A stretch of 64,000 nucleotides of DNA. Source: Nemertoderma westbladi. Its lineage: Eukaryota; Xenacoelomorpha; Nemertodermatida; Nemertodermatidae. A program made the position numbers and the translations under genes. Within the stretch, counting starts at the first letter, position 1. Each line of letters begins with the position of its first letter. The DNA lies in assembly GCA_032718475.1 (NCBI GenBank), contig JAUCBJ010007231.1, positions 1 to 64,000 on the forward strand, given 5' to 3'. This document shows positions 53,600 through 63,934 of the stretch, piece by piece. The notes below the pieces were generated by a model. That model searched no databases. It worked only from the letters and a program-made list of their open reading frames with translations, and was not told the origin of the DNA.

Positions 53600-54690
53600 T
53601 CGTGTCAACGATAAACTTCAATCTCGGGAAGTTTGTCCATTGAAATGGTAGAGAACATTGGTCCATAAGGTATTCTGCTTCTATGCGACGTATTGCCTTG
53701 CCGGTCTGTTTCGGTTCCAGCATTTTTGCTGTTGGCATATGTTCATTTGAATCGTCTGACTGGAGATAATACTGTCGAATTGATTTCATTATCTTCTTGT
53801 TGGGCCCCGGCCTGAGTACCCGATGAACAGTCTTCAAAGCTTTCATATATATTTGAAGGTGATTCCATGATTAGGTACATGTGTAAAGCAATCATGCACA
53901 GCACTATTGAGACTGTATTATCTGGAGAATTCGGTATTGTTGTAAGTCAAAGGCACAATCGAGAGACCATACTGAATGTATTTTCTACTACCCTTTGTGC
54001 TCTACATAATCTGTAATTATATACACATTCTTGTTCGATATCGGAAGTTCTCGCATAACATTTCATCATGCCCGAGTTTAATGCAAAAGCAACATCTCCA
54101 ACAAAGTGGTATGGAGTGGCTGGCAATCCTTGAGTAATTAGAGCAGGTTCTGGAATAGATCCATCTCTGGCCTCTAAAAGACATTAGATCAACTTGAAAG
54201 GGATACTGAACTTGGGAGAAACGAAATTGCGACAACTATGGAGAATGGGGAAGCCTGGAAGGATCTCATTTCCACTGTCCGAGTTCGCTCGACCTAGTAG
54301 TAGTAGTAGTAGTAAAAGACATTTAATATGTGATTGATTGAAAATGGATGTGTCTCCCACTGACCATGCGTTACCTAACTTATAGGCAATATTCTTCCTT
54401 ATGCATCTGCTGCGACAAGTAGTATGATTGAGAAATATTTTTTGAAATTAAAGTATTTGGCTTTATATTTCTAATGTGTTCTATGTCAACTGGATCTAAA
54501 CAGTGAGGAAATTGTCACATGGAATTAAAATCAGATGCCATCTGAAACCACTTTGATTTTGATCTCGGCGATAAAGTATATGACTTTAAAACTGTCGACA
54601 TTGCCTCGCACATAACGTGTATGCACGTGCAAATAAATGGAATGCTAACCCGATATTCGTGTGATAGCCCGATAGGAAGCACATCCACTT
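53600..54690 (-). pseudogene. PIF/Harbinger transposase relic
   Basis: Read from about 54690 down: YTLSPRSKSKWFQMASDFNS, (stop) QFPHCLDPVDIEHIRNIKP (the WNFPnC.G.iDGKH block with the first catalytic Asp), ISKNISQSYY, then KNIAYKLGNAWSVGDTSIFN, HIKCLLEARDGSIPEP, TPYHFVGDVAFALNSGMMK (the VGD.AF block with the second Asp), YNYRLCRAQRVVENTFSMVS (the NyRLsRaRR..E block with the final Glu), LTTIPNSPDNTVSIVLCMIALH, and the end GKAIRRIEAEYLMDQCSLPFQW. Several frames and stops. All three DDE-region blocks can be located. It is split by a LINE-B tail at 54186-54313. No terminal repeats found. Confidence 0.85.
54186..54313 (+). mobile_element. 128-bp LINE-B tail, target duplicate AAAAGACATT
   Basis: The extreme 3' end of LINE-B (DQLERDTELGRNEIATTMEN-type coding end, then 'ccgagttcgctcgacctag' and a TAG tail) is flanked by perfect 10 bp duplicates at 54176-54185 and 54314-54323. 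Removing it restores the Harbinger reading HIKCLLEA. A very short but authentic retrotransposition event. Confidence 0.92.
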
Positions 54691-54699
54691 ATGTACCAC

Positions 54700-56676
54700 A
54701 ACAAAATCTGAAGTCTGGTCTTCATTGGTATTCTTGGTAGACCCAGTGGTGGCTTGTTTATTGTTTGGATTTGGAAAAAGCGTCTAGCATAATATATATC
54801 AGTGGTTAATTTGACTACTTTGAGTAGTCTGGTACATGAGATAACGGTATGTGCACCGGGAATAAATACAATTTTAGTTAATGTATATATCTATCACCGG
54901 ACGATTGATCGTTAAAAGTTTCAGATGAAACAGTAGCTCACCCCATTCCATTATAGTTTTTAATTAGTTGATCTAAACGTAATCAACTTATTAAAATGCC
55001 CTGTCTCCAGCTATAGCTCCCTCCTTCGTTGGCATGCTTGCAATAGCAAGCATGCCTAGCATGTCTAGCCTAGCTCGGAAGGGGAACCAGTCCAACCACA
55101 CCTCACCTCTAATCAAAGGCAGCATTGTAATGAGCCAGACTAATAAGCCAGCTCGGTTATTGTGTTTAGCTTACAAAATGATTGGCCTAGAACTTCATCA
55201 TGATCCTTCAGAATAATTAGCTAAATAATTTCGTTGAGGTATTGGTTGACATGAGAAATTAATATTTCAGTATCAATACTATCAGCATAAGGTAAATTTT
55301 AATATTTCTTACAAATTGGGTCGCCTCCACGCCTAAAATATTTAATATATTACTTTATGAGTTTAACATGTTACCAATAACATGAGTTTATTGATTTCTT
55401 TGTTGGTTAAGTAAATTAAATAACATGCGATCTTTAATTATTTTTGCTAGAAATTTTTGCTGTTTCTATATTTGTGAATCGCTTCCAGTAGTATTTTGTG
55501 TTATATTAAAAATAAATATAACATATTACTTTTAAAACACAAATTTGTTTATTATTATGATTATTATCATTATTTTATGTTAATACCTCTGGCTGTCATC
55601 AATCCTGTGTGCGCCTTTGGGTTGGGTTAGTGAAGTTTAAGAGGGAGGTTAAGAGGGGAGGGAGGCTTTTCCCTCTCTTTGATTTACTGGTGTTTGGTTA
55701 AATTTCTTAGATATCGAGTTTGTGATACAGTAGAATCGCTCATTAATCTGTATCCCATACCTGAGCGTCGTGCTGCGCGAAGGCCCCACGAACGTGTTGC
55801 TCAGTTATTGTAGATTTATCTTTCTTTATAGAAACAGCCGCATTGCGCCGGCAGGTGTGTTTTACTGCTCTGTAATAATTAATAATTAATAATTAATTTT
55901 TATTTAATCCTTCAGAACAATGGAAGCTACGATAACTAATCTGACCTACTTCGTTTATCTATTATTATCCTATCATAAGGTTTACCAATCCATCACAATT
56001 TCAAGTTCAATGCACTCATGTCCATACACTGTTCTCTGGAAGTACCATTAAATTATTAATTACGAATTATAATTTGTGTAAGAAATCAGCATCATGTGTA
56101 AGAAAAAACACCTGCATTGTTGCTATGGTGATTGTTGTTACTATCAGAAATGAAACATATCATATTAATACAATTATCCAACTTACAATAAAGTTTATCA
56201 CTAAATAACAGTGAATGTTTAACGAATGATGGTGTTTTATATTATTATAATATACAGAGTTAAATAATAATAATAAAACAACATTATAATATTGTAAAAC
56301 TTAACAATCTTATTATAAGTATTCTCTGATTTTTTGTTATTGTCGATTTGATATATGTGTCTAACAAAAACGATTTTTAGTTATTCTTTTTACTTTCACG
56401 AACTCAAAGTATTTTTATCGTCTCTTTATTTCATTTCACTTTATTTCATGGTGTCCGACCTTTTAAACGCTCTTTTATTACCTCACTCCCGGAATTTCCG
56501 TTTGTTTCTTATATATATATATATATGTTTATTGACTAATATCCGACAAAAGACATTATTATCATTAAATATTTGACATATTATGAAATATAAACTTAGT
56601 GAAACTAAATAACTTTAGATCTAAAATTAGTCCCTTCAAATTAGTAACTTGAAAATGTCCCAGTTATTGTCTCGAG
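54700..56676. other. Intergenic; one perfect hairpin, otherwise nothing recognised
   Basis: No coding similarity seen. At 55031-55056 there is a perfect 11 bp stem with a 4 base loop (ggcatgcttgc aata gcaagcatgcc). Short taattaataattaataatta runs occur near 55880. Confidence 0.5.
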
Positions 56677-58695
56677 TTAGTGTCTTTGCAGTTCTTTGAA
56701 AATTTCAGAAATTATTTTGACGATTCTTTCCCCGTTGTTTATTAACATAAATTCTGCTACCGTGGAGTAGGATTTTCCCCCCAATATATCTTTCGTCAGT
56801 GAACAACCCGATAACACGTGTAATTCGTTCTGTACCGACGATCCATCACATTTGCAGACTCGTTCTTCTCTAGGTACACGTGTCCACCTTCCTGTCTCTA
56901 CCCTTAAGCGATGCGCGCTTAAACGAAATCTTGTAAAATCGATCCTGTTCTGCTCGTGTATGTACGGTTTCTGCTGATTATATACCTTGTGGATAGTTAG
57001 ATTAGGGTTTATTTCCAGGTAAGTTGCCAATTTAGTGTGGATATGTGCAGTATCTTTAATTCTACTCTTCAAACCATTAATATTTCTAGCTATTATATTA
57101 CCTTCCGTCAGTTCTAACTTATTTAGATATTTAAAAGCGCGGGTGTTCCCTGTTTTTGCCAGATGATACGCGATGTGTGCAGGATCTTCTCGGTGCCACG
57201 ATTTCTTGAGTCTTCGGATAGAGTTTCTAATATTATTGTCGATAACGGATCCTACCTCGGCCATACCAATCTCTGTATAGCACAGCACATTTGGTGTTGT
57301 TGTTTTAACGCCTAAAAGTATTTTTATCAGTTTACTATATATCTTTTCAATTTCCTTTCTCCCCCGTATTGCTAACCAGGTATCGCTGGAATACAGTATC
57401 GCTGCCGTTACAGCACAGTCAAGCACCTTTTTCTTTAGACAGAAAGGCATATTTGGATTGCTGGCACAAAATGCTGCAAACTTGGCTACCTGTTTTTTAC
57501 TTTCACCTGCGTGTAAATTTATCACTGATTCTATTCTACCATCCTGTGTGAAGAAACCACCCAGGTAAACATATTTATCTGTATTAATTATTTGTACACT
57601 TCCGCATAACAACGGTTGTTTATCAGCTATAAATCCATTTATGACCATGAACTTACTCTTCTTTTCATTGATTACCATATTATGTGACCTACAGAATTTA
57701 TCTAAAATATTTAGCTTTTCTATACAACTCTCTCGGTTCTCAGCTAAAATAGCAGTATCGTCCATGAACAGGAGAAGATGCAAGGCTCCTAGGTATGTGT
57801 TAGTAGATGTTAGTGAATCAAACATGGCGACTAGGACATCAATGTAAAGAGTGAATAGAAATAAACTTGATGGCGCTCCTTGACGCAAACCGCTGTCGAC
57901 ACGAATATCAATTGATCTAAGGTTTAAAAACGTTGTCCTATATATTGCTTTTATTGCGTTAATCATATTAAATCCACAACCGAGAAAAAGTAACTTGGAT
58001 ATAAGAGTAGACCTAGAGACTCTATCATAGGCTTTACTGAAGTCAATGAAGATGATGAATAGTTTCTTGTTCTTGGTGTAAGCATAATCGACAACCAAGC
58101 GTAGAGCAAGTATCTGTTCATAACATGATCTCCCTTTTTGACCGCCCGCTTGAGCTCTTGACTGTTTGTACCATCTCACTAGTCTGTTCGCTAAAACGTA
58201 GTCATAAATCTTTGCTAGAGAGTCCATAATCGTGATTCCACGGTAATTGTTACAGTTAAAACGATCACCTGTTTTATACAAAATACTTAATAAGCTATAT
58301 GCCCAAACTGCCGGTAAGCATCCGAATATGAATATCGCATTCAATATAAATGTAATAAATACCACAATATTCACTGGTAGATCCTTCCAAAGAGGTGATG
58401 AAATTCCTAGCGCTGCCTTGTTCGCTTTTATTGAGTTTATCGCCTCGTCCACTTCCTGTGGTTGTATCGGGTCATCCAGGAGTGGTATAACTGGAGCCTG
58501 TGAGGTGTCAATATCGTCTACGGTATCCCCTTGATTATACAGAAGACTCTCAAAATGGTCTTTAAATTCATCGTCGGTGGGTTTGTCGATATCATCAGCT
58601 TTATCTCCAAGTTTGCCATTCCAATTTATGGCGCGCCAAACAGATTTTGAATCCTTCGTTAGCAACAATACACCGATTACACCGAATACATCCAC
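56677..58695 (-). CDS. LINE-E reverse transcriptase, open 672-codon frame
   Basis: A single open frame. Pre-RT region SVWRAINWNGKLGDKADDID; RT motifs LLSILYKTGDRFNCNNYRGI and AGGQKGRSCYEQILALRLVV (1-2a), FIIFIDFSKAYDRVSRSTLI (A), DSGLRQGAPSSLFLFTLYID (B), HLLLFMDDTAILAE (catalytic FMDD), INEKKSKFMVI (D). The C-terminal region has RFRLSAHRLRVETGRWTRVP and a Cys/His finger, CKCDGSSVQNELHVLSGC (CxC, His, Cys). It lacks an upstream endonuclease, so the copy is 5'-truncated. The conserved C-terminus and motif style place it with LINE-F. Being open over 2 kb it is recent. Clade not assigned. Confidence 0.88.
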   Translation of the reverse strand: MDVFGVIGVLLLTKDSKSVWRAINWNGKLGDKADDIDKPTDDEFKDHFESLLYNQGDTVDDIDTSQAPVIPLLDDPIQPQEVDEAINSIKANKAALGISSPLWKDLPVNIVVFITFILNAIFIFGCLPAVWAYSLLSILYKTGDRFNCNNYRGITIMDSLAKIYDYVLANRLVRWYKQSRAQAGGQKGRSCYEQILALRLVVDYAYTKNKKLFIIFIDFSKAYDRVSRSTLISKLLFLGCGFNMINAIKAIYRTTFLNLRSIDIRVDSGLRQGAPSSLFLFTLYIDVLVAMFDSLTSTNTYLGALHLLLFMDDTAILAENRESCIEKLNILDKFCRSHNMVINEKKSKFMVINGFIADKQPLLCGSVQIINTDKYVYLGGFFTQDGRIESVINLHAGESKKQVAKFAAFCASNPNMPFCLKKKVLDCAVTAAILYSSDTWLAIRGRKEIEKIYSKLIKILLGVKTTTPNVLCYTEIGMAEVGSVIDNNIRNSIRRLKKSWHREDPAHIAYHLAKTGNTRAFKYLNKLELTEGNIIARNINGLKSRIKDTAHIHTKLATYLEINPNLTIHKVYNQQKPYIHEQNRIDFTRFRLSAHRLRVETGRWTRVPREERVCKCDGSSVQNELHVLSGCSLTKDILGGKSYSTVAEFMLINNGERIVKIISEIFKELQRH

Positions 58696-58699
58696 CGAT

Positions 58700-59700
58700 T
58701 CCCTTGTTCAAGTACAGTAGGTTAATAACCTCTCATACGTTTAATTAATGGTGCTAATAACTTCAAATACCAAATTAATCATCTATTAACCCTAATTCGG
58801 CTGGCACTTCTTGGATGGTCGTCACGAGGCCGTATTTCGGGGAAAGATTTTTCAACTTCTAATAACTTTGTACTGGTTGCACAAAACTCAACAAAATTTG
58901 GTGTACGTGTAATTGTGCTATCTACAAACTGGTTTGAAAAAAATTGGAAATGAAAGTTTCAGTTTTGGGTGCAAAAACAGCGCACCAAAATGGCTAGTCA
59001 TCAAAAATTTAGAGTTTCTTCAAATTCATTTCCCCAATGAAATAGAAACACTAAACTACTCTTTTCAGGTTTTTAGCAATTGGTATGAACAAATTATTGA
59101 TTTCAACAAAAAATATCGGTGTTTTTCGAAAGTGTTTGGGTGTGAAAAGTGCAAGTAAGTTCAAAATTTCGCAATTTGATAAGTTTATTATTTTAGGATA
59201 ATTCGCAGCGCTGTGGGGTTATTGCTATGCTAATTTCATTCGAACAAAAATCCAGTTGTTCAGGATTCCAGAAAGCGCATTTTTCGGTGAAATTTTGAAA
59301 TGAAAAATGCAAGTAAGTTCAAAAGTTTTTATTAGCTCAGACACTGAGACTTTTCTTTAAAAACTAATATAAAATATGAAAAGTGCTGGCTATTTGTATT
59401 TTTCGTCCACTGACACCCATAAAAGTACCAATCACACTGTAGATTCGAAAACCCAAAAGTAAAGTGAAAGGTAAGAGTTTATACACTATTTCAAAATATG
59501 AAAGGTGCTGGCTACTTGTATTTTTCGTCCCCTGACACCCAATTTAGAAAATGCTATCGTCTTTTGTATATAAGAAATGAAATCTCAGCGCATTCAAAAA
59601 ATGAATAGGAATCAAGATAAAGGCAAAGTAATATTATATTTCAAAACTTGAAACTTCGAGCTACTTGCACATTTGGTGCACTTCTGGTAAACAGTAAAAT
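58700..59700. repeat. Degenerate ~130-150 bp internal duplication region
   Basis: The segment 'gtgctggcta(t/c)ttgtatttttcgtcc(a/c)ctgacaccca' occurs at about 59380-59422 and 59505-59543, each after aaaatatgaaa. A second pair, 'aagtgcaagtaagttcaaaa' and 'aaatgcaagtaagttcaaaa', lies at 59144 and 59302. No coding similarity. Confidence 0.6.
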
Positions 59701-59734
59701 TTTTAATTTTTAATCAAAAATTGTGATTAAATGC

Positions 59735-60694
59735 ATTGCCGATAGACGAGTAGATGCAGAACAAAAGGTAAGACTTTCGGCACTCGAGAGTATGATGGAG
59801 GGATTTCATAACGATCTTATAGATAGAATGAAGGTCTTGGAACAGTCGATAACTAAGTTGTAGAGTCCACCACAACCGCCAATTCCGACCCGCCCATTTG
59901 GTGATGCCCTTTTAGGGGGTACCGGTAAAGTGGCTTCAGGGCACGCGCCTGAAGTTCGAATGTGTTCTCCGTCAGTTTCAATTGCTGCCGTGTGTAATGC
60001 GAGTGACACTACTGGTGGTGGTACCACTGGTAGAGGAAGATCGCGATCGATCCTAACCGCTCAACGACGAGGTAGTTTATCAAATACTGTTTCTCCCCGA
60101 AGTTCCCCGGTGTCTTGCAGTGTGCCATCGGTTAATGGCAGCTTGAAACACCTGCGTATGTCTCCAATTGTTACTAACATAGGAAATGAGGGAGGCATGG
60201 AAGTAGGACATGGAGACATGGAAGCAGATGGCTTTAAAGTGGTATCGTATAAAAAGAATAAGAAGCAAAGTTTCATTGTTGGCTCGGGAGGACCTAGCTC
60301 ACGTAAAACTCGTGCTGCTCCATTCGATTTATTCATATTCCGTGTAGATCGTTCAATCACTGAGAGTGACATTGTAGATGACCTCAACGCTGCTAACATA
60401 GATGCAAAGGCAACGGACGTGGTTCTTAAGTCGCACTCTGACGCAAGGACTAGCAGTTTCAAAGTTTCAGTACATGCACATCTCCACCAAACTATAATGG
60501 ATCCAGCTTCTGGTATGAGGGGGTTTGTATCAGACAGTGGCGCTACTACTCTAACAGGGACAGGCAATGGGGCTCGGGTAAACAATCTCATGAGTCTGGT
60601 CAGCCTTACAGTAGTGCCCCAGTTGGGCCATGATTATTCTGATGTATACTGGTATTATATTAGACTTTTATTATTTCTAGGTGTATATATTTAA
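59735..60694 (+). pseudogene. LINE-G ORF1
   Basis: A coiled-coil-like start (EQKVRLSALESMMEGFHNDL; DRMKVLEQSITKL) ends at a TAG (59858-59862 region). The open frame 59930-60694 continues with a Ser/Gly/Thr-rich stretch (SIAAVCNASDTTGGGTTGRG), a basic segment (SYKKNKKQSFIVGSGG) and a folded-looking domain: APFDLFIFRVDRSITESDIV, DLNAANIDAKATDVVLKSHS, SSFKVSVHAHLHQTIMD, as in the RRM-like region of CR1-type ORF1 proteins. The last ~35 residues are out-of-family, so a frameshift is likely near 60580. Confidence 0.62.
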
Positions 60695-60727
60695 TGTGAT
60701 TATTTTTTCAATACTATTTTCTTTTTA

Positions 60728-60931
60728 ATGGCTTCCTCTAACTCAACAATAATTCAATCAGTACTGGTACTTTATGGTATGATATCATTTATTGGTATTG
60801 GTGGAGGGACATTATTTACATTACTAATAGTAGTCAATTACATATGCCGTACAGCTGATAGTGCTATTATATGTGTTCACTTGTGTATGTATATAGGACA
60901 GGGATGGAGAGATAATTATATAGTATCTTGA
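60728..60931 (+). CDS. Small hydrophobic ORF, doubtful
   Basis: 67 codons: STIIQSVLVLYGMISFIGIG and TLFTLLIVVNYICRTADSAI form one or two membrane-like segments. It lies between the ORF1 and endonuclease of LINE-G, where the element should have spacer, and resembles no protein I recognise. Probably chance; kept because the hydrophobic pattern is strong. Confidence 0.15.
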   Translation: MASSNSTIIQSVLVLYGMISFIGIGGGTLFTLLIVVNYICRTADSAIICVHLCMYIGQGWRDNYIVS

Positions 60932-61009
60932 ATATCAAATACTTTGTAAACATAATACTTTATCTCTTTTTTTCTTATAATAGTACTGGTTTCGCTACAG
61001 ATAAAATAG

Positions 61010-61717
61010 ATATAATTAATACATTACTGGTTTCCTCAGACATAGTATGTGTTCAAGAACATTTTATTCTTAAAGATAATTCTTACAAAATTCGTAAAGA
61101 ATTTATGTCCTAATTTTGAGTGCTTAATTCAACCAGCTGTGTATGCTAATGATGAAATTCGCGCAGGGAGACCTTCAGGTGGTTTGTGCTTTATCTATAA
61201 GCGTCGCCTTAATAGCCAAGTCACTATGATTAAAACAAACTCATCTCGTTTACAGGCTATTCAATTAATTATTGGTATGGATTCATATTTGATTGTTAAC
61301 TCCTACTTTCCAGTAGACACCCGTTCTGTAGACACAGTATCTGATGAATTATTATCTGTATTATGTAAAGTGAATAATTTAATTTCTAACTCAGGGTGTA
61401 ATAAATTTATTTTGGCTGGTGATCTCAATGCTGATTTTGATAGGTTTACAATGCACGTCCACGTTATAATTAATTTTTTCGTTGAAAATAACTTAACACT
61501 TGTATGGGATATTAACGATTCAAATGTTTTACATACTTTCAGTTCCTTTAGAGAGATAACAATGTATATTTTTCGACCATTGATCAATTTATACTTAGTG
61601 AAGGTTTATGCAATTGTGTTATTGATGCAGGTGCATATTATACTGGTGCGAATCTTTCTGGGCATTGTCCTATATATGTATAAAAATTTATACGGGGTGT
61701 TCTGGAGTAAATTCTGA
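61010..61717 (+). pseudogene. LINE-G endonuclease domain (broken)
   Basis: IINTLLVSSDIVCVQEHFIL holds the N-terminal catalytic Gln-Glu. After a frame change: RPSGGLCFIYKRRLNSQVTM, LQAIQLIIGMDSYLIVNSYF, CNKFILAGDLNADFDR (the GDxN motif) and NNLTLVWDIND. The C-terminal SDH block is lost in a frameshift near 61560. Confidence 0.75.
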
Positions 61718-61743
61718 TAATAATAATTGTTCGCACAATACAG

Positions 61744-62493
61744 TTGGCACTGCTCGTAGTATTCATAGATATAAAAATTCCACGAATTGCCAGAAAGAAC
61801 AGTGCCGAGAATCAGCGACCAGTTGCCGATCGTTTGAGTTGTTTTTCATTACATTGCGACACCTGTACAGACATTAATTGCACTGATCCGATTCATATTG
61901 TTTCAATTGAGCAGAACGCTTTCGACATATTAGATAGTATTGACGCCGCTGCGTCCTGTCTTGATAGTAATAACACTAGCAATCCAGCCAATGGCAAGTC
62001 TTCAAACTATTCTCCACCTCCTGTTCCAGGTTGGATGGAACACGTCAAACCATACAAAGACAATAGTGTATTCTGGCACAGTCTGTGGTGCTCAGCAGGT
62101 CGTCCTTCAGCAGCAGTTAATCCTCATTTATTTCATATGAGACGAACAACCAGAGCTCAAAATCACTTTGCAATTCGTCGTCTTAGAAAATCGGTTGATA
62201 CTGTACGACGTGAGAAACTTGTCGAAGCGTGTTTGTCCAATAACGAGTCTATTTTTGATGAGATTAGAAAGTTACGTAAAGTTCCTCCATCATCGAGTTC
62301 CAATATCGATGGCCATACAGATACACAATCTGCCTCTGAGAGATTTGCTTCCATATATAATCGGCTTTATAATCAGACAGAAATGCCAGACACCTCTGGA
62401 ATTACTTCAGATATTAAGGAACGTCTAGACAATTTCGTTTTGGATGATACCAACACCATTTCAGAAGAGTTGGTTGGTGAGGCGATCTGCTGA
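61744..62493 (+). pseudogene. LINE-G pre-RT region
   Basis: SPPPVPGWMEHVKPYKDNSV, FWHSLWCSAGRPSAAVNPHL, FHMRRTTRAQNHFAIRRLRK, DEIRKLRKVPPSSSSNIDGH and ASERFASIYNRLYNQTE: the linker between endonuclease and RT in CR1/L2-type LINEs (PGWN..VKPY, FWH..W...G). It ends ISEELVGEAIC, then RT motif 0-1 sequence continues in other frames to about 62800 (KLKSSKSD; LECLFNSFLILGFVPRFILK; TLIPLVKDKLDDVTSSSNSR). Confidence 0.75.
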
Positions 62494-62930
62494 TCTGCGA
62501 TAAGCTGAAAAGTTCAAAGTCAGATGTACTTTACAACTTTGATTCCGACTGCTTAATTAACGCAGGCCCATTACTACAGACTCATTTAGAGTGTCTATTT
62601 AACTCATTTCTTATTCTTGGATTCGTCCCGAGATTTATTCTCAAATGTACCTTAATTCCACTCGTGAAGGATAAGTTGGATGACGTCACCAGTTCTTCAA
62701 ATTCTAGGGCTATCGCTCTATCTTCTCTACTCATTATTACGTTATTCGAATGGGTTATGATATTGTCCCAGTCAAGTTGTATCAACCTGGATGAGCTTCA
62801 GTGTTCAGGTTCAGGTGAATTGGACTAGTTTATTTTCCCAGTTAAGTAAGAGTGGTTTTTCAGTTTTATTTTTACCCTATTTTGGATTTATAGTCAGCAA
62901 ACATGCTGTGTGGTCTGAAATAAATGTACT

Positions 62931-63682
62931 TTGAATTATTTCAGCATTACAAATGGAGTGAGGCAGGGCGGTGTAGCCTCTCCGATATTATTTTGCATTG
63001 TAATTAATTTGTTAATTATTAAACTTCGTAATTCTAAAGTTGGTTGTAAAATCGGTGAATTTTATTTTGGAGTACTTGTATATGCTGATGATTTATTATT
63101 ACTGTGCTCGTCCCTTTCCGGTTTACAACACATGATTAATATTTGGTGCAAATTTGCACAAGATAATCATCTTGCATTTAGTACGAGTACAAATCCGGAT
63201 AAATCGAAATGCAAATGTATTCCGTTTGGTTTTTCCTGGTCTCGCCCAAGAATTACTATGCAACTCAATGGTACGAGTCTTCCTTGGGTGAAAGAGGCTA
63301 AACATTTAGGTCATTTTTTAGATTATAAATGCAGTTTTGATACCGATATTAATAAAAAACGTGGTGCTTTTATAGGGAAACTAAATAGTCTAAGACATGA
63401 ATTCTATTTTGCATCTCGCAATACTTCATGCTTAATATTCAGCGTATATATGCGACATCTCTGGAATCTAATCTATGGAACCTATTTTCATTCAATTGTA
63501 ATAGAGTCTATACCACTTGGAACACTAACGTTAGGTTAATACTAGGGTTACCATTTAATTCCCACCGATATTTTGTTGAATATTTGGTGCCATTTATTCA
63601 TCCTAAGTTAATGCTACTTAGTCGGTTTATATCTTTTGTTTCTTCAATTCGTAACTCACATAAACACTGCCTTCGTTTTCTC
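62931..63682 (+). pseudogene. LINE-G RT motifs B to D and thumb
   Basis: ITNGVRQGGVASPILFCIVI (motif B), FGVLVYADDLLLLCSS (catalytic YADD), PDKSKCKCIPFG (D), WVKEAKHLGHFLDYKCSFD (E). A frame change at about 63430-63500 leads into LNIQRIYATSLESNLWNLFS, WNTNVRLILGLPFNSHRYFV and NSHKHCLRFL. The coding line resumes after the LINE-A insertion with SVLCLSDCASATSGLNYVIS. Confidence 0.82.
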
Positions 63683-63867
63683 TACTACCAGGATCGATAT
63701 GCTGCATTGCAGCTGCATTTTTATAAATTCCTAGCCTATTCAAGGCTGCCCATGCCTTTCCCTTGCGTATTCGAAAGTCCTCACCTGACTTTCGGATCCA
63801 TGATCCCAGGTAACAGAAGTCATCCACATGCTCAAGCATACCATCTTTTGAGCTTATGCTCATCCGA
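63683..63867 (-). mobile_element. 185-bp LINE-A fragment, target duplicate TTCGTTTTCTC
   Basis: The minus strand carries SISSKDGMLEHVDDFCYLGS, KAWAALNRL, then jumps to the 3' untranslated tail (aatgcagctgcaatgcagca and tcctggtagta), so about 480 bp of the family's C-terminal coding region are deleted. Perfect 11 bp duplicates flank it (63672-63682 and 63868-63878). Removing it restores the LINE-G frame (HCLRFL-SVLCL). Confidence 0.93.
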
Positions 63868-63934
63868 TTCGTTTTCTCAGTGTCCTCTGTCTTTCTGATT
63901 GTGCATCCGCCACTAGTGGACTTAATTACGTGAT

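Larger units (their letters stand above)
50561..53605 (-). mobile_element. Second Ty3/gypsy relic, antisense, interrupted by LINE-A
   Basis: Read from 53605 down: RNase H start (LPVELHTNASHIKGLGFALLQQ, with Asn where the catalytic Asp is expected), DTQLLNLKLL, TIVGDHNKFL (the DH block), NIENPRLRHLNEK (shifted), YHMHSMESGRKVKFIIYLMH (the G-K..Y-I-PDAL block). After the LINE-A insertion the integrase follows: PLISDPQKSRPFEEVGADLF, then TQCFSATHFPQSNEWSGGVI and LLRNPHTHGFSPAKLVLGHQ. Many stops. Gag, protease and RT are absent; no LTR was recognised. It resembles the element at 13143-18157 in domain style but is far more decayed. Confidence 0.75.

Noticed and set aside
60728-60931. Membrane-like ORF as a possible TM1 exon of a GPCR
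   Set aside because: The GXG-like pattern recalls TM1, but it sits inside LINE-G, 35 kb downstream of the receptor's last exon, with no donor-acceptor context. Listed only as a doubtful ORF.
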